DNA of 64,000 bases from Romboutsia_E sp900604535 (GCF_900604535.1 NZ_UWOT01000002.1:310001-374000); one strand, 5' to 3'; counted from the first letter of the stretch, positions 35,977 through 44,999 are shown. Notes: generated by a model from the letters alone, not told the origin. Program-made: numbers and translations.

Positions 35977-36609
35977 ATGGAATTAAAAAAATTATTAGCA
36001 CTAGGATTAGCGTTAGGTTTATCAGTAGGATCAGTTGGTTGTACTAATAAAAAGGGTGAAACTACAACAGATAATAACACTAATACAACACAAAATAGCA
36101 CTACAACACAAGATAATGGGTATTTAAATACAGAGTATGCAAATACTTACTCTGGTCTTTACACTAATAATATATCTCCTTTAAATAATTATGCAATGTA
36201 TAGTAGTGTAGATGAAGTAAATAACGCTTATAAAACTAAAGAATACCCTGGTAATGAAAAATATTTATCAGAAGTAAAAGCAGCGTATCAAGATAGTAAA
36301 GAAAAATTACAAGCTTTTGTTAATGGATTAAAAAATGATGCAAAAACTGATGATGCAAAATTAAAAGAAGCAAATCAAGAGCTTATAGATGAAGGTGAAG
36401 ATTTAATAGAAGAAATAGATGAAAAAATAAGTAGATTAGATACAATTCCTAAAGATGCATACAATAAGAGCCAAGATGAATTTATTAAATTAGTTGATGA
36501 TACAACTAAAGTTGAAAATGATGTTAGATCTGAGTTTGATAAAATGATAAAAGATATGAATAATATGTTAGGAATAGATACTACATCTAATAATGGAAAA
36601 AACAAATAG
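35977..36609 (+). CDS. Lipoprotein, paralog of the preceding one
   Basis: 210 residues. Signal peptide with lipobox SVGSVGC (cysteine ~22), then an Asn/Thr/Gln-rich spacer (residues ~24-48), then a mostly helical domain rich in Lys, Asp and Glu ending in MLGIDTTSNNGKNK. It is anchored on the outer face of the membrane. The domain order and the C-terminal LGID motif are shared with the frameshifted gene upstream, so the two likely arose by tandem duplication. No enzyme motif is seen. AAGGAGG precedes the ATG. Confidence 0.7.
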   Translation: MELKKLLALGLALGLSVGSVGCTNKKGETTTDNNTNTTQNSTTTQDNGYLNTEYANTYSGLYTNNISPLNNYAMYSSVDEVNNAYKTKEYPGNEKYLSEVKAAYQDSKEKLQAFVNGLKNDAKTDDAKLKEANQELIDEGEDLIEEIDEKISRLDTIPKDAYNKSQDEFIKLVDDTTKVENDVRSEFDKMIKDMNNMLGIDTTSNNGKNK

Positions 36610-36648
36610 TCTAAAAAGTGTGCAAAATAAAAATATTCAGAAAATATA

Positions 36649-36675
36649 TTGACATATGGAAAAAAAAACTATAAT
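36649..36675 (+). promoter_or_regulatory. Promoter of the metNIQ S-box transcript
   Basis: TTGACA (36649-36654) and TATAAT (36670-36675) are both perfect, but only 15 bp apart across a run of nine A's. Either the spacing is tight or the A-run has been shortened in the sequence. Confidence 0.6.
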
Positions 36676-36709
36676 ATATAAATCATAGAAGTACAAAATA
36701 AAATAATTC

Positions 36710-36812
36710 CTTATCAAGAGAGGTGGAGGGACTGGCCCGATGAAACCCAGCAACCAGTATATTTTATATACAAGGTGCTAAATCCTGCAATTCATAAGAA
36801 TTGAAAGATGAG
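36710..36812 (+). ncRNA. SAM-I (S-box) riboswitch
   Basis: The conserved S-box core is present: ttatcaagagaggtggaggg, then actggcccgatgaaaccc, agcaacc, aaggtgctaaatcc and the closing gaaagatgag. P1 forms between cttatc (36710-36715) and gatgag (36807-36812). It controls the methionine transporter that follows: bound S-adenosylmethionine should favour the terminator. Confidence 0.97.
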
Positions 36813-36826
36813 TATAAACTGCTTAC

Positions 36827-36855
36827 AAAAGCCTGAGTTTATACTCAGGCTTTTT
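36827..36855 (+). terminator. Riboswitch-controlled terminator
   Basis: aaaagcctgagt pairs with actcaggctttt (12 bp, loop TTAT), followed by T. The competing antiterminator is explicit: gagtataaact (36810-36820) is perfectly complementary to agtttatactc (36836-36846), using the 3' strand of P1. Confidence 0.93.
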
Positions 36856-36897
36856 AAATTTAAAGCGTTAATTGAATTATATTTGGGAGGAGTAAAT

Positions 36898-37869
36898 ATG
36901 ATAAGCATTAAAAATGTAAACAAATATTATGGTGATACTAAGGTTTTGAATAATGTTAATATGGAAATTAAAAATGGGGAAATTTTTGGAATTATTGGCC
37001 ATAGTGGAGCTGGAAAGTCAACGCTGCTTAGATGTATAAATGGCTTAGAGGACTATCAAGAAGGTTGCGTACTTGTAGGAGAGAAAGAAGTCAAATCATT
37101 AAAAGGAGAGGGACTTAGATTACTTAGAAAAGATTTAGGAATGATATTTCAACACTTTTCACTATTAGAAAGAAAGACGGTATTTGAAAATGTAGCCTTA
37201 CCATTAGAATGTTTTAAATATTCTAAGAAAGAAAAAGAAGAAAGAGTAAAGGAATTATTAGACCTAGTAGGTTTAAGTGATAAAAGTAATATTAAACCAA
37301 GAAACTTAAGTGGAGGTCAAAAGCAAAGAGTAGCAATAGCAAGAGCATTAGCATTAAATCCAAAGGTTCTTCTTTGTGATGAAGCAACTTCAGCATTAGA
37401 CCCAAATACTACAAAATCAATACTTAGTTTATTACAAGATATAAATAAAAAGTTTGGAATAACAATTATTATGGTAACTCACCAAATGGAAGTTATAAAG
37501 CAAATATGCACAAGAGTAGCAATAATGGAAGATGGTGAAGTTTTAGATATAAATGAAACAGAAGAAGTTTTTTTTAATGATAGTAAAGCACTTAGTAAGT
37601 TAATTGGGGAAGAAAATATAATTTTACCAAAAGGAACTAATATAAAAATATTATTCCCTAAAAATGTTTCTAACAGTTGTGTCATAACAAGTATGGCTAG
37701 AAATTTAGATATAGATTTCTCAATCGTATTTGGAAGGTTAGAGAAATTCAGAGATGAAATATTAGGGTCATTAATTATAAATGTATCTTCAGAATATGGA
37801 GATAGAGTTAAAGCATACTTAGAAAGTGAAGGGCTAAGATGGGAGGAGATAAACAATGAATCAAACTAG
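36898..37869 (+). CDS. metN: Methionine ABC transporter ATP-binding protein
   Basis: 323 residues. ATPase of the MetNIQ methionine importer. Walker A is GHSGAGKST, the signature LSGGQKQR, Walker B VLLCDEATSALD, and the switch histidine lies in MVTHQMEV. The last ~80 residues form the NIL regulatory domain that binds methionine and inhibits transport. ATG 36898 follows GGGAGGAG; earlier in-frame codons lie inside the terminator. The SAM-I riboswitch upstream confirms the substrate. It overlaps metI by 14 nt. Confidence 0.96.
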   Translation: MISIKNVNKYYGDTKVLNNVNMEIKNGEIFGIIGHSGAGKSTLLRCINGLEDYQEGCVLVGEKEVKSLKGEGLRLLRKDLGMIFQHFSLLERKTVFENVALPLECFKYSKKEKEERVKELLDLVGLSDKSNIKPRNLSGGQKQRVAIARALALNPKVLLCDEATSALDPNTTKSILSLLQDINKKFGITIIMVTHQMEVIKQICTRVAIMEDGEVLDINETEEVFFNDSKALSKLIGEENIILPKGTNIKILFPKNVSNSCVITSMARNLDIDFSIVFGRLEKFRDEILGSLIINVSSEYGDRVKAYLESEGLRWEEINNESN

Positions 37870-38518
37870 TTTAAGTACATTTTTAACAGAAATTTTAGGA
37901 GAAGCGTTCTTAGAAACATTATACATGATATTAGTACCAACAATACTTGCAACAATAATTGGATTTATATTAGCAATAACATTAGTTGTAACAAAGCCAA
38001 ATGGATTAAAGCCTTGTAGTTTAATATATAAAGTATTAGGATTTATAGTTAATATTTTTAGAAGTTTCCCATTTATTATACTTATAGTTGCTTTAATTCC
38101 ATTTACAAGACTAATAGTTGGCACATCAATAGGAGAAGAAGCTGCAATAGTTCCTATAACTGTTGGTGCAGCTCCATTTATAGCTAGAATAATAGAGAGT
38201 GCATTAAATGAAGTTGATTATGGATTAATAGAAGCTGCAAAATCATTTGGAGCTACTAAAACTCAAATAGTATTTAAAGTAATGATAAAAGAAGCAATGC
38301 CTTCTATTGTGTCAGGAATAACATTATCAGTAATTTCAATACTAGGATATACTGCAATGGCAGGTGCTGTTGGGGCTGGTGGACTTGGAAATGTAGCGCT
38401 TACTTATGGACATCAAAGATTTGATACAGCAGTAATGATTTACACAGTAATAACTCTTATAATAATTGTTCAAATAATACAAAGTTTAGGAAATTTAGCT
38501 TATAAAAAACTAAAATAG
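37856..38518 (+). CDS. metI: Methionine ABC transporter permease
   Basis: 220 residues with five membrane helices. The ABC-permease EAA loop is seen as EAAKSFGATKTQIVFKVMIKEAMPS, which contacts MetN, and FRSFPFIILIVALIPFTR is typical of MetI. Start ATG lies within the end of metN after GGGAGGAG, so the two are translationally coupled. It ends 22 nt before the metQ start region. Confidence 0.96.
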   Translation: MNQTSLSTFLTEILGEAFLETLYMILVPTILATIIGFILAITLVVTKPNGLKPCSLIYKVLGFIVNIFRSFPFIILIVALIPFTRLIVGTSIGEEAAIVPITVGAAPFIARIIESALNEVDYGLIEAAKSFGATKTQIVFKVMIKEAMPSIVSGITLSVISILGYTAMAGAVGAGGLGNVALTYGHQRFDTAVMIYTVITLIIIVQIIQSLGNLAYKKLK

Positions 38519-38540
38519 TATATAATAGGGGGATAAAATT

Positions 38541-39361
38541 ATGAAATTAAAAAAATATTAGGATTAGGTTTGGGATTAGTGATAATGACATCAGTAGTGG
38601 GATGCTCCTTAGGTGAGAATAGTAGCAAAAAAGCAGATGCATCAGAAGATAAAACAATAGTTGTAGGTGCATCATCAACTCCTCATGCAGAAATACTAGA
38701 TGCAATAAAACCTCTAGTAGAAGAAAAAGGATATAAATTAGATGTGAAAATATTTGATGATTACGTATTGCCAAATACAGCTTTATCTGAAGGGGCTTTA
38801 GATGCTAACTATTTTCAGCATATTCCATATTTAGAAGAAACAGTAAGCCAAAAAGGATATGATTTAACTTACTCTGTTAAGGTACATCTAGAACCAATGG
38901 GAGTGTACTCAAATAAACTAAAATCATTAGGTGAGTTAAAAGATAATTCAAAAATAGCAATACCAAATGACCCTACTAATGGATCAAGAGCTATACAATT
39001 ATTAGCTGATAATGGATTAATAAAGGTTGATAATAAAGAATTATTAACAGTAAAAGATATATCTGAAAACAATAAAAATATAGAGTTTATAGAAGTAGAA
39101 GCAGCTCAACTTCCAAGCGTATTGCAAGATGTAGATGCAGCTGTAATAAATACAAATTATGCATTAAGCGCAAACTTAAATCCAACAGAGGATGCTATAG
39201 CAATAGAATCTTCAGATTCACCATATTCAAATGTATTAGCATGCAGAGAAGATAATAAGGAAAGTGAGAAGATAAAAGTTTTATCTGATGCTTTAACTAG
39301 CGATAAAGCAAAGAACTTTATTGAAGAAAAATATGAAGGTAGTATAATACCATCATTTTAG
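38541..39361 (+). pseudogene. metQ: Methionine-binding lipoprotein MetQ with a frameshift in its signal peptide
   Basis: The NlpA/MetQ body is intact (VVGASSTPHAEILDAIKP, FDDYVLPNTALSEGALDANYFQH, IAIPNDPTNGSRAIQLL). The ATG with the proper site GGGGGGAT is 38541, but after MKLKK the frame hits TAG at 38559. One more A in the A7 run 38549-38555 restores MKLKKILGLGLGLVIM-TSVVGC, a perfect lipoprotein signal that joins the body. Without it only a TTG at 38570 with no ribosome site remains. The rest is under no visible decay, so the gene is probably functional in the cell (base-call error or slippage). It is the substrate-binding part of the importer. Confidence 0.75.
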
Positions 39362-39374
39362 TAATTAATTCTTG

Positions 39375-39406
39375 AACTGGGATATTATTTTATTCCAGTT
39401 TTCTTC
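39375..39406 (+). terminator. Intrinsic terminator after metQ
   Basis: aactgggata pairs with tattccagtt (10 bp with one G-U, 6-nt loop), followed by TTCTTC. Confidence 0.55.
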
Positions 39407-39473
39407 ATACTATTATACATATTTAAAGTCGTGATATACTAAGTTTAAATACATTTATAAAGGAGATGCTACT

Positions 39474-40127
39474 TTGGATAAACATTTTTTTCAACAAGAT
39501 GCAATAGAATTAGCTAAAAGTATTTTAGGTATGTATCTGATAAGAGAGTATGATGGAAAACAAATAGTAAGTAAAATTGTAGAAACAGAAAGTTATATGG
39601 GAATAAATGATAAAGCAGCTCACGTATATAAGGATAAAAAAACAAATAGGACAAAACCTTTATACTTAGAGGGAGGTCACATATATGTTTATTTAATTTA
39701 TGGTATGTATTATTGTCTAAATATATCTGCAAATAAAGAAAATATACCCGAATGTGTTTTAATTAGAGCTGTGGAACCTATTGAAAATATAGATGAAATA
39801 TCAGAAAATAGATATAAAAAAGAATATAAAGACTTAAATACATATCAAAGAAAAAATATTACAAATGGACCAGGAAAGCTTTGTATGGGACTAAAAATAG
39901 ATAAAAGCTTAAATGAAAAAAGTATATTAGGAGATGAATTATACATAAGTGATTTTTATTATAAAAATAATGAAAAAATTTATGCAGATAATAACTTTGA
40001 AATTGAGATAGGAAAAAGAATAAATATAGATTATGCTCAAGAAGCTAAAGATTATCTTTGGAGATTTTATATAAAAAATAATAAATATGTTTCTGTAATT
40101 GAAAAAAATAAAACTGTGAGCAAGTAA
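39474..40127 (+). CDS. 3-methyladenine DNA glycosylase (AAG/MPG family)
   Basis: 217 residues of the alkyladenine glycosylase fold. It removes alkylated or deaminated purines in base-excision repair. The active-site region IVETESYMGINDKAAH contains the catalytic glutamate, and GGHIYVYLIYGMYYCLNI and NGPGKLCMGLKI complete the DNA-contacting core. Start is TTG, 8 nt after AAAGGAG; an ATG nearby is out of frame. Size is normal for bacterial Aag proteins. It is a stand-alone gene with a terminator shared with the next, convergent gene. Confidence 0.9.
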   Translation: MDKHFFQQDAIELAKSILGMYLIREYDGKQIVSKIVETESYMGINDKAAHVYKDKKTNRTKPLYLEGGHIYVYLIYGMYYCLNISANKENIPECVLIRAVEPIENIDEISENRYKKEYKDLNTYQRKNITNGPGKLCMGLKIDKSLNEKSILGDELYISDFYYKNNEKIYADNNFEIEIGKRINIDYAQEAKDYLWRFYIKNNKYVSVIEKNKTVSK

Positions 40128-40144
40128 AGCTCCCAGTTTTATTA
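40111..40144. terminator. Terminator between convergent genes
   Basis: aaactgtgagc pairs with gctcccagttt (one mismatch) across the end of the glycosylase gene, followed by T's. Confidence 0.6.
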
Positions 40145-40669
40145 TAAAAGTTTAGTTGTAATAAATCTTATAACTATAGGTAAAACTGTTAATACAGTTG
40201 TTAATCTAGTAAGATGAAGTAAAGCAACAATATGTGTTTGTGCACCAAATGATTCAGACATAATAACCATATCTGTTAAACCACCAGGAGCTGAACTAAA
40301 TAACGCAGTTGGCAAATCAAGTCCTGTAGTTTTATGTAATATAAGTCCTAAAATTATACTTAAAAAAGTTAATCCAATAACTAAGATTATAGATGGGATT
40401 ATAAGTTTTTTTAGACCTAAAATAGAATCCATAGTAAAATTAAGTCCAATTATACAGCCAATAACTATTTGTGCAATAGTTTTGAAGTTAGAAGGAACGT
40501 AACCTTTACTGATAAAAACGTTATATATACCAACAGAAATCATAGACCCAATCATAGCTCCTGCAGGAATTTTTAACTTAACCCCAATTACTCCTCCAAT
40601 AGAGCCAATAGCTAAAGTGTATATTATTTTGTCTAATCCAATAGCCGAGCTTAAAATAGCCTTATCCAT
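40142..40669 (-). CDS. AbrB-family membrane protein (single-repeat form)
   Basis: 175 residues, about five membrane helices. IGGVIGVKLKIPAGAMIGSMISV and LPTALFSSAPGGLTDMVIMSESFGAQ are the hallmarks of the AbrB (ammonia-monooxygenase-like, PF05145) membrane family. Full-length members have ~350 residues built from two such repeats; this protein is one repeat, so it probably acts as a dimer. Substrate unknown. AGGAGG precedes the ATG. It is divergent from a GntR regulator across ~130 bp, so the regulator may control it. Confidence 0.75.
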   Translation of the reverse strand: MDKAILSSAIGLDKIIYTLAIGSIGGVIGVKLKIPAGAMIGSMISVGIYNVFISKGYVPSNFKTIAQIVIGCIIGLNFTMDSILGLKKLIIPSIILVIGLTFLSIILGLILHKTTGLDLPTALFSSAPGGLTDMVIMSESFGAQTHIVALLHLTRLTTVLTVLPIVIRFITTKLL

Positions 40670-40802
40670 ATATATCCTCCTAGATTATGTCATTAATTTT
40701 GATTATACAATACAAGTATTCATTTTGCTACATAAAACACTTTAAGAACACTAAATAATATTGTAATATATATATGGATTATAATTTTTTAAGGAGTGTA
40801 AA

Positions 40803-41471
40803 ATGGAAACTGTATTTAAAAAAATAGACGTTACAGACTTAAGACCAATAAGAGAAGTAGTTTTAGATGAAATAAGAAGTGCAATCTTTGAAAATAAAAT
40901 AAAGCCTGGAGATAGATTAGTAGAAAATGTAATTGCATCTAGCATGGGTATAAGTAGAACGCCTGTAAGAGAAGCTTTAAGACAATTAGAGATAGAAGGA
41001 TTAGCAGTAAATATTCCAAGAAGAGGTACATTAGTAAAAGGAATTTCAAAGGAAGATGCTATGGAAATTTACGATTTAAGGGAAGTTTTAGAAGGGTTAG
41101 CAGTAAGGCTAGCTTGTTTAAACATATCTAGAAGAGAAATAAATCGTTTAAAAGAAATTATAGATATAATGAAAGAAACTATGAATGAAGAAAATTATGA
41201 TGAATATATGAAAGCACATACTGAATATAATGATATAATTATGTCAGCTAGTAAAAATAAAAGATTATTATCACAAATAGAAAATATATATGAATACTTA
41301 AAAAGCTTAAGAAAAGTAGGATTACATGCAATAGAGAAAAGATCGGATATTTTAGAAGAGCATATAAAAATAGTACAAGCAATTGACAAAGGTAATGAAT
41401 ATTTAGCAGAGGAAGAAGCTAGAAAGCATGTTAGAAATGCTAAAAAGAGATTTATTGAATCAACTAAATAA
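40803..41471 (+). CDS. GntR-family transcriptional regulator (FadR/FCD type)
   Basis: 222 residues. The N-terminal winged helix-turn-helix reads RPIREVVLDEIRSAIFENKIKPGDRL, then SSMGISRTPVREALRQLEIEGLAVNIPRRGTLV, nearly the GntR consensus. The C-terminal all-helical FCD ligand domain (DLREVLEGLAVRLAC ... HTEYNDIIMSAS ... EHIKIVQAI) binds a small organic acid in relatives. Divergent orientation to the AbrB-type membrane gene makes that gene and itself likely targets; this is inference from layout. Confidence 0.92.
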   Translation: METVFKKIDVTDLRPIREVVLDEIRSAIFENKIKPGDRLVENVIASSMGISRTPVREALRQLEIEGLAVNIPRRGTLVKGISKEDAMEIYDLREVLEGLAVRLACLNISRREINRLKEIIDIMKETMNEENYDEYMKAHTEYNDIIMSASKNKRLLSQIENIYEYLKSLRKVGLHAIEKRSDILEEHIKIVQAIDKGNEYLAEEEARKHVRNAKKRFIESTK

Positions 41472-41476
41472 TATAT

Positions 41477-41518
41477 AGAGAGTTAACGATATAATTACTT
41501 GTTAACTCTATTTTTTTA
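41477..41518 (+). terminator. Intrinsic terminator after the GntR gene
   Basis: agagttaac pairs with gttaactct (13-nt loop), followed by ATTTTTTTA. Confidence 0.8.
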
Positions 41519-41608
41519 TATATAAAATTTTAAAAATTTATATCTATAAATGATATAATAAAAAGAAATTGGAATAAAATGAAATTTAATATTTTAAGGA
41601 GGTTAAAT

Positions 41609-42412
41609 ATGAAAAGGATAGGATTTATAGGTGCAGGGAATATGGCATCTGCGATAATTGGAGGTATAATTAATTCTAAATTATTAAATACAGATCAAAT
41701 AATAGCTTCAGCTTTAAGTGAATCTACATTAGAAAGAATAAAAATAGATTTTGGAATAGAGACTACTAAGGATTCAAAGGAAGTAGTTAAAAATTCAGAT
41801 ATAATTGTAGTTGCTGTTAAACCCAATATTTATGATATAGTACTAGAAGAAGTTAAAGAATTTATAGATGATGAAAAATTAATAGTAACAATAGCTGCAG
41901 GAAAAAGTATAGAGTCAGTAGAAGCAGTTATAGGAAGTGATAAAAAAATAATTAGAACTATGCCAAATACACCAGCTTTAGTGAATGAAGGAATGTCTGC
42001 TATTTGCCCAAATAAAAATATAACAAAAGAAGATTTAGATTTAGTAATAGAATTGTTTAATTCATTTGGAAAATCTGAAGTAGTTAAAGAATCTTTAATC
42101 GATTCAGTAATAGGAGTGAGTGGTTCATCACCTGCATATGTATTTATGTTTATAGAAGCATTAGCTGATGGAGCAGTAAAAGAAGGTATGCCAAGAAATC
42201 AAGCGTATAAGTTTGCAGCACAAGCTGTTATGGGTTCTGCAAAGATGGTTTTAGAAAGTGGAAAACATCCAGGTGAATTAAAGGATATGGTTTGTTCTCC
42301 AGGTGGAACAACTATAGATGCTGTTGCTGTATTAGAAGAAGAAAATCTGAGAGCATCTGTTATAAAAGCTGTAAGTAAGGCTGCAAAAAAATCAAAAAAA
42401 ATGAGTAAATAA
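41609..42412 (+). CDS. proC: Pyrroline-5-carboxylate reductase
   Basis: 267 residues. Last step of proline synthesis: reduces P5C with NAD(P)H. The Rossmann motif GFIGAGNMASAIIGG opens the protein; VSGSSPAYVFMFIEALADG and VCSPGGTTIDAVAVLEE are the dimer/substrate motifs. ATG 41609 directly follows AAGGAGG; the in-frame ATG at 41579 precedes the ribosome site and is rejected. An ABC exporter pair follows by 15 nt and may be co-transcribed. Confidence 0.95.
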   Translation: MKRIGFIGAGNMASAIIGGIINSKLLNTDQIIASALSESTLERIKIDFGIETTKDSKEVVKNSDIIVVAVKPNIYDIVLEEVKEFIDDEKLIVTIAAGKSIESVEAVIGSDKKIIRTMPNTPALVNEGMSAICPNKNITKEDLDLVIELFNSFGKSEVVKESLIDSVIGVSGSSPAYVFMFIEALADGAVKEGMPRNQAYKFAAQAVMGSAKMVLESGKHPGELKDMVCSPGGTTIDAVAVLEEENLRASVIKAVSKAAKKSKKMSK

Positions 42413-42427
42413 TAAAAGGGGATCATA

Positions 42428-43213
42428 ATGTTTGATAGCGATAAAATAATTGAGATAAAAAATTTAAAAATGAGCTATGGAGAAAAAGAAGTATTAAAAG
42501 GTATTAATTTAGATATAAATAAAGGGCAAATTATAGGATATATTGGTCCGAATGGTGCGGGAAAAAGTACTACTATAAAAATAATTTTAGGTATTATAGA
42601 TGGTTATGACGGAGAAATAAAATTATTTGGAAGAAATATCAAAGAAAAAGAATTTGAATACAAAAACAAAATAGGTTATGTTCCAGAAGTTGTAAAAGTA
42701 TATGAAAGCTTAACTGCAAGGGAGTATTTGACATTTATAGGTCAACTATACGGACTAGATTATAAAAAGTGTGATGATAAATCTAGAAAGCTTATGAATG
42801 TTTTAGGAATAGGAGAAGCATATGAAAGTAGAATATCATCCTACTCAAAAGGTATGAAACAAAAGGTAGCTATAATATCTTCATTATTGCATAATCCAGA
42901 TATATTATTTCTAGATGAACCATTAAGTGGTTTAGATGCAAATAGTGTTCTTCTTATTAAAGAAATAATAAGCAAATTAAAAGAAGATGGAAAAACTATT
43001 TTTTACTCATCTCACATTATGGAAGTTGTAGAAAAGATAAGCGATAGAATAATAGTTTTAAATGATGGAAATATAGCTGCAGATGGTAATTTTGAAGAGA
43101 TAAAAAGCGCTAGCTTTGATGGATCTTTAGAAGAAATATTTAATAATATAACTGGATTTGATGAGCATGATAACCTATCAACACAGTTTATAGATATTTT
43201 AAATGAGGTGTAG
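42428..43213 (+). CDS. ABC transporter ATP-binding protein
   Basis: 261 residues. Walker A GPNGAGKST, signature YSKGMKQK, Walker B ILFLDEPLSGLD and the SSHIMEVVE switch region identify an ABC-2/exporter-type ATPase of the drug or peptide exporter kind. It lies 3 nt before the large permease gene, so the two form one transporter. No dedicated regulator or peptide gene adjoins it; the substrate is unknown. Confidence 0.92.
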   Translation: MFDSDKIIEIKNLKMSYGEKEVLKGINLDINKGQIIGYIGPNGAGKSTTIKIILGIIDGYDGEIKLFGRNIKEKEFEYKNKIGYVPEVVKVYESLTAREYLTFIGQLYGLDYKKCDDKSRKLMNVLGIGEAYESRISSYSKGMKQKVAIISSLLHNPDILFLDEPLSGLDANSVLLIKEIISKLKEDGKTIFYSSHIMEVVEKISDRIIVLNDGNIAADGNFEEIKSASFDGSLEEIFNNITGFDEHDNLSTQFIDILNEV

Positions 43214-43216
43214 AAT

Positions 43217-44851
43217 ATGAAAAATTATTTTACACTTAGAATATTAGATTTATTTAAAGGTATTTATACAAAGTTTGGTGTTGATTATAATACTATGAGA
43301 TTAATTCTTCAAGTAAAGCTTACATTAGATAGTAGAAGGGTTCCTAATACTATAGATAATAGTAAAAATTTAAAAGAAAAAAACTATTTTTATAGTTCAT
43401 TAATTGTATATGCTATATTAGGTGTTATGTATATACCAATGTTATTTATGAATATTGATATAAGACTAAAAATGACGATGTATTTTTCATGTTTTATGAT
43501 TTTATTATTAACTATATTAATATCAGATTTTTCAAGTGTTATACTAGATATTGATGATAAAGATATAATCGGAATAAGAGGAATAGATTCAAAAACTTTA
43601 AATGCAGCGAAAACCACACATATATTTATATACATATTTACTTTAAGTTTGGCTTTATGTGGATTTAGCATGATTGTATTTTTAAGATTTGGAATTAAAA
43701 ACTTTTTACTATTTTTATTTAGTATTGCTCTTATAGATATATTAATGATAGTAATAACAGCTATTTTATATTTAATAATTCTTAGGCTATTTAAAGGAGA
43801 AAAGCTTAAAGATATGTTAAATACATTCCAAATAGGATTCTTATTACTATTTACAATTGGATATCAATTTATAATTAGAAGCTTTGATTATATGAACATA
43901 GACTTTGTATATAATTCATCATGGTGGAATATATTTTTTGTACCAATGTATTTTGCATCTAACTTTAAACTTATACAAGGTAATGATATTGACACTATGA
44001 CTATAATATTAAGTATATTATCAATAATAGTACCAATAGTATCTTTATTTATATATAAAAGATTAGTACCGGTATTTGAAGAAAGTTTACAAAAGTTAAA
44101 TGATAATTATTATAAAATTAAAGTAAAAAAAGATCCTTTAAGATTTAAGATTAGCAAATATATTTGCAAAGATAAAGAAGAAAGAGCTATATTTAATTTT
44201 GTTTATAATGTATTAGATAAGGATAGAACGTTTAAAACAAAGGTATATCCATCTTTAGCATTAGGAACATTTATGCCTTTAATTATGATATTTACTTCAT
44301 ATGATAATAGTGGTATATTTAATTATTTAAGTGAAATAAAAGGAAGCTATTTATTTTTAAGTGGTTACTTTGCAGTAGTAATAATGCAAAATATAGTATC
44401 CATGGTTGGATATTCAAATGAATATGAAGGAGCATGGATATATGAAATACTTCCTATCAAAAATAAAAGAAATATATATACTGGAATGTTTAAAAGTAGT
44501 TTAATTAAATTATTTTTACCATCATTTATATTACTAAGTATAATATTTGCTTTTATATTCGGCATATCAGTTATAAAACATATGATAGTACTTCTTTTAT
44601 CAGGAATACTTGTATCAATGGCAACATTTAAACTAAATGAAAAAAGTCTTCCATTTTCTAAGCCATATAATGTTGCAAATTCATCTAAAAATATGTTTGT
44701 AGTTTTTAAAGCTATGTTTATAACTTTAATTTTAGTAGGAATTCATTTTGGTATATGTATTACAAAGCAAAGTATTTTTATTTATGGCTATTCATTCTTA
44801 TTAGTAGGATTAATCGCATTGCTTTGGAATAAAGTATTTACAGTAAAATAA
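43217..44851 (+). CDS. ABC transporter permease (544 aa)
   Basis: 544 residues with roughly twelve hydrophobic segments in two groups, separated by a charged cytoplasmic region near residues 285-330 (VKKDPLRFKISKYICKDKEERAIF). It is the membrane partner of the preceding ATPase, being twice the usual ABC-2 half-permease length, so it probably provides the whole channel alone. The internal segment NEYEGAWIYEILPIKNKRNI recalls exporters of the same layout in clostridia. Substrate unknown. Confidence 0.75.
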   Translation: MKNYFTLRILDLFKGIYTKFGVDYNTMRLILQVKLTLDSRRVPNTIDNSKNLKEKNYFYSSLIVYAILGVMYIPMLFMNIDIRLKMTMYFSCFMILLLTILISDFSSVILDIDDKDIIGIRGIDSKTLNAAKTTHIFIYIFTLSLALCGFSMIVFLRFGIKNFLLFLFSIALIDILMIVITAILYLIILRLFKGEKLKDMLNTFQIGFLLLFTIGYQFIIRSFDYMNIDFVYNSSWWNIFFVPMYFASNFKLIQGNDIDTMTIILSILSIIVPIVSLFIYKRLVPVFEESLQKLNDNYYKIKVKKDPLRFKISKYICKDKEERAIFNFVYNVLDKDRTFKTKVYPSLALGTFMPLIMIFTSYDNSGIFNYLSEIKGSYLFLSGYFAVVIMQNIVSMVGYSNEYEGAWIYEILPIKNKRNIYTGMFKSSLIKLFLPSFILLSIIFAFIFGISVIKHMIVLLLSGILVSMATFKLNEKSLPFSKPYNVANSSKNMFVVFKAMFITLILVGIHFGICITKQSIFIYGYSFLLVGLIALLWNKVFTVK

Positions 44852-44873
44852 AAACTTTATATAAAAACATATT

Positions 44874-44930
44874 GAAAAAAAGACTATTTTAATCATACTA
44901 TGTAAGTATGTGAGAAATAGTCTTTTTTTT
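44874..44930 (+). terminator. Strong terminator after the ABC permease
   Basis: aaaaaaagactattt pairs with aaatagtcttttttt, with an inner catact/agtatg hairpin, ending in eight T's. Confidence 0.88.
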
Positions 44931-44960
44931 AAAACTTTTTTGTGAAAAATAGAGTCTAAT
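44931..44960 (+). promoter_or_regulatory. Putative ECF-type (autoregulated) promoter
   Basis: AAAAC followed by T's (44931-44940) and GTCTAAT (44954-44960) are arranged like the AAC...GTCTAAT promoters typical of Firmicute ECF sigma factors. It lies 40 bp before the sigma gene, consistent with autoregulation. No housekeeping promoter is seen. Confidence 0.4.
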
Positions 44961-44999
44961 AGGTGAATATAAAATTAAATAATTAGAAGAGGGGATATA

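Noticed and set aside
38570..39361. TTG at 38570 as the real metQ start
   Set aside because: It lacks a ribosome site and a charged N-terminus, while ATG 38541 has both; the A-tract frameshift is the better explanation.
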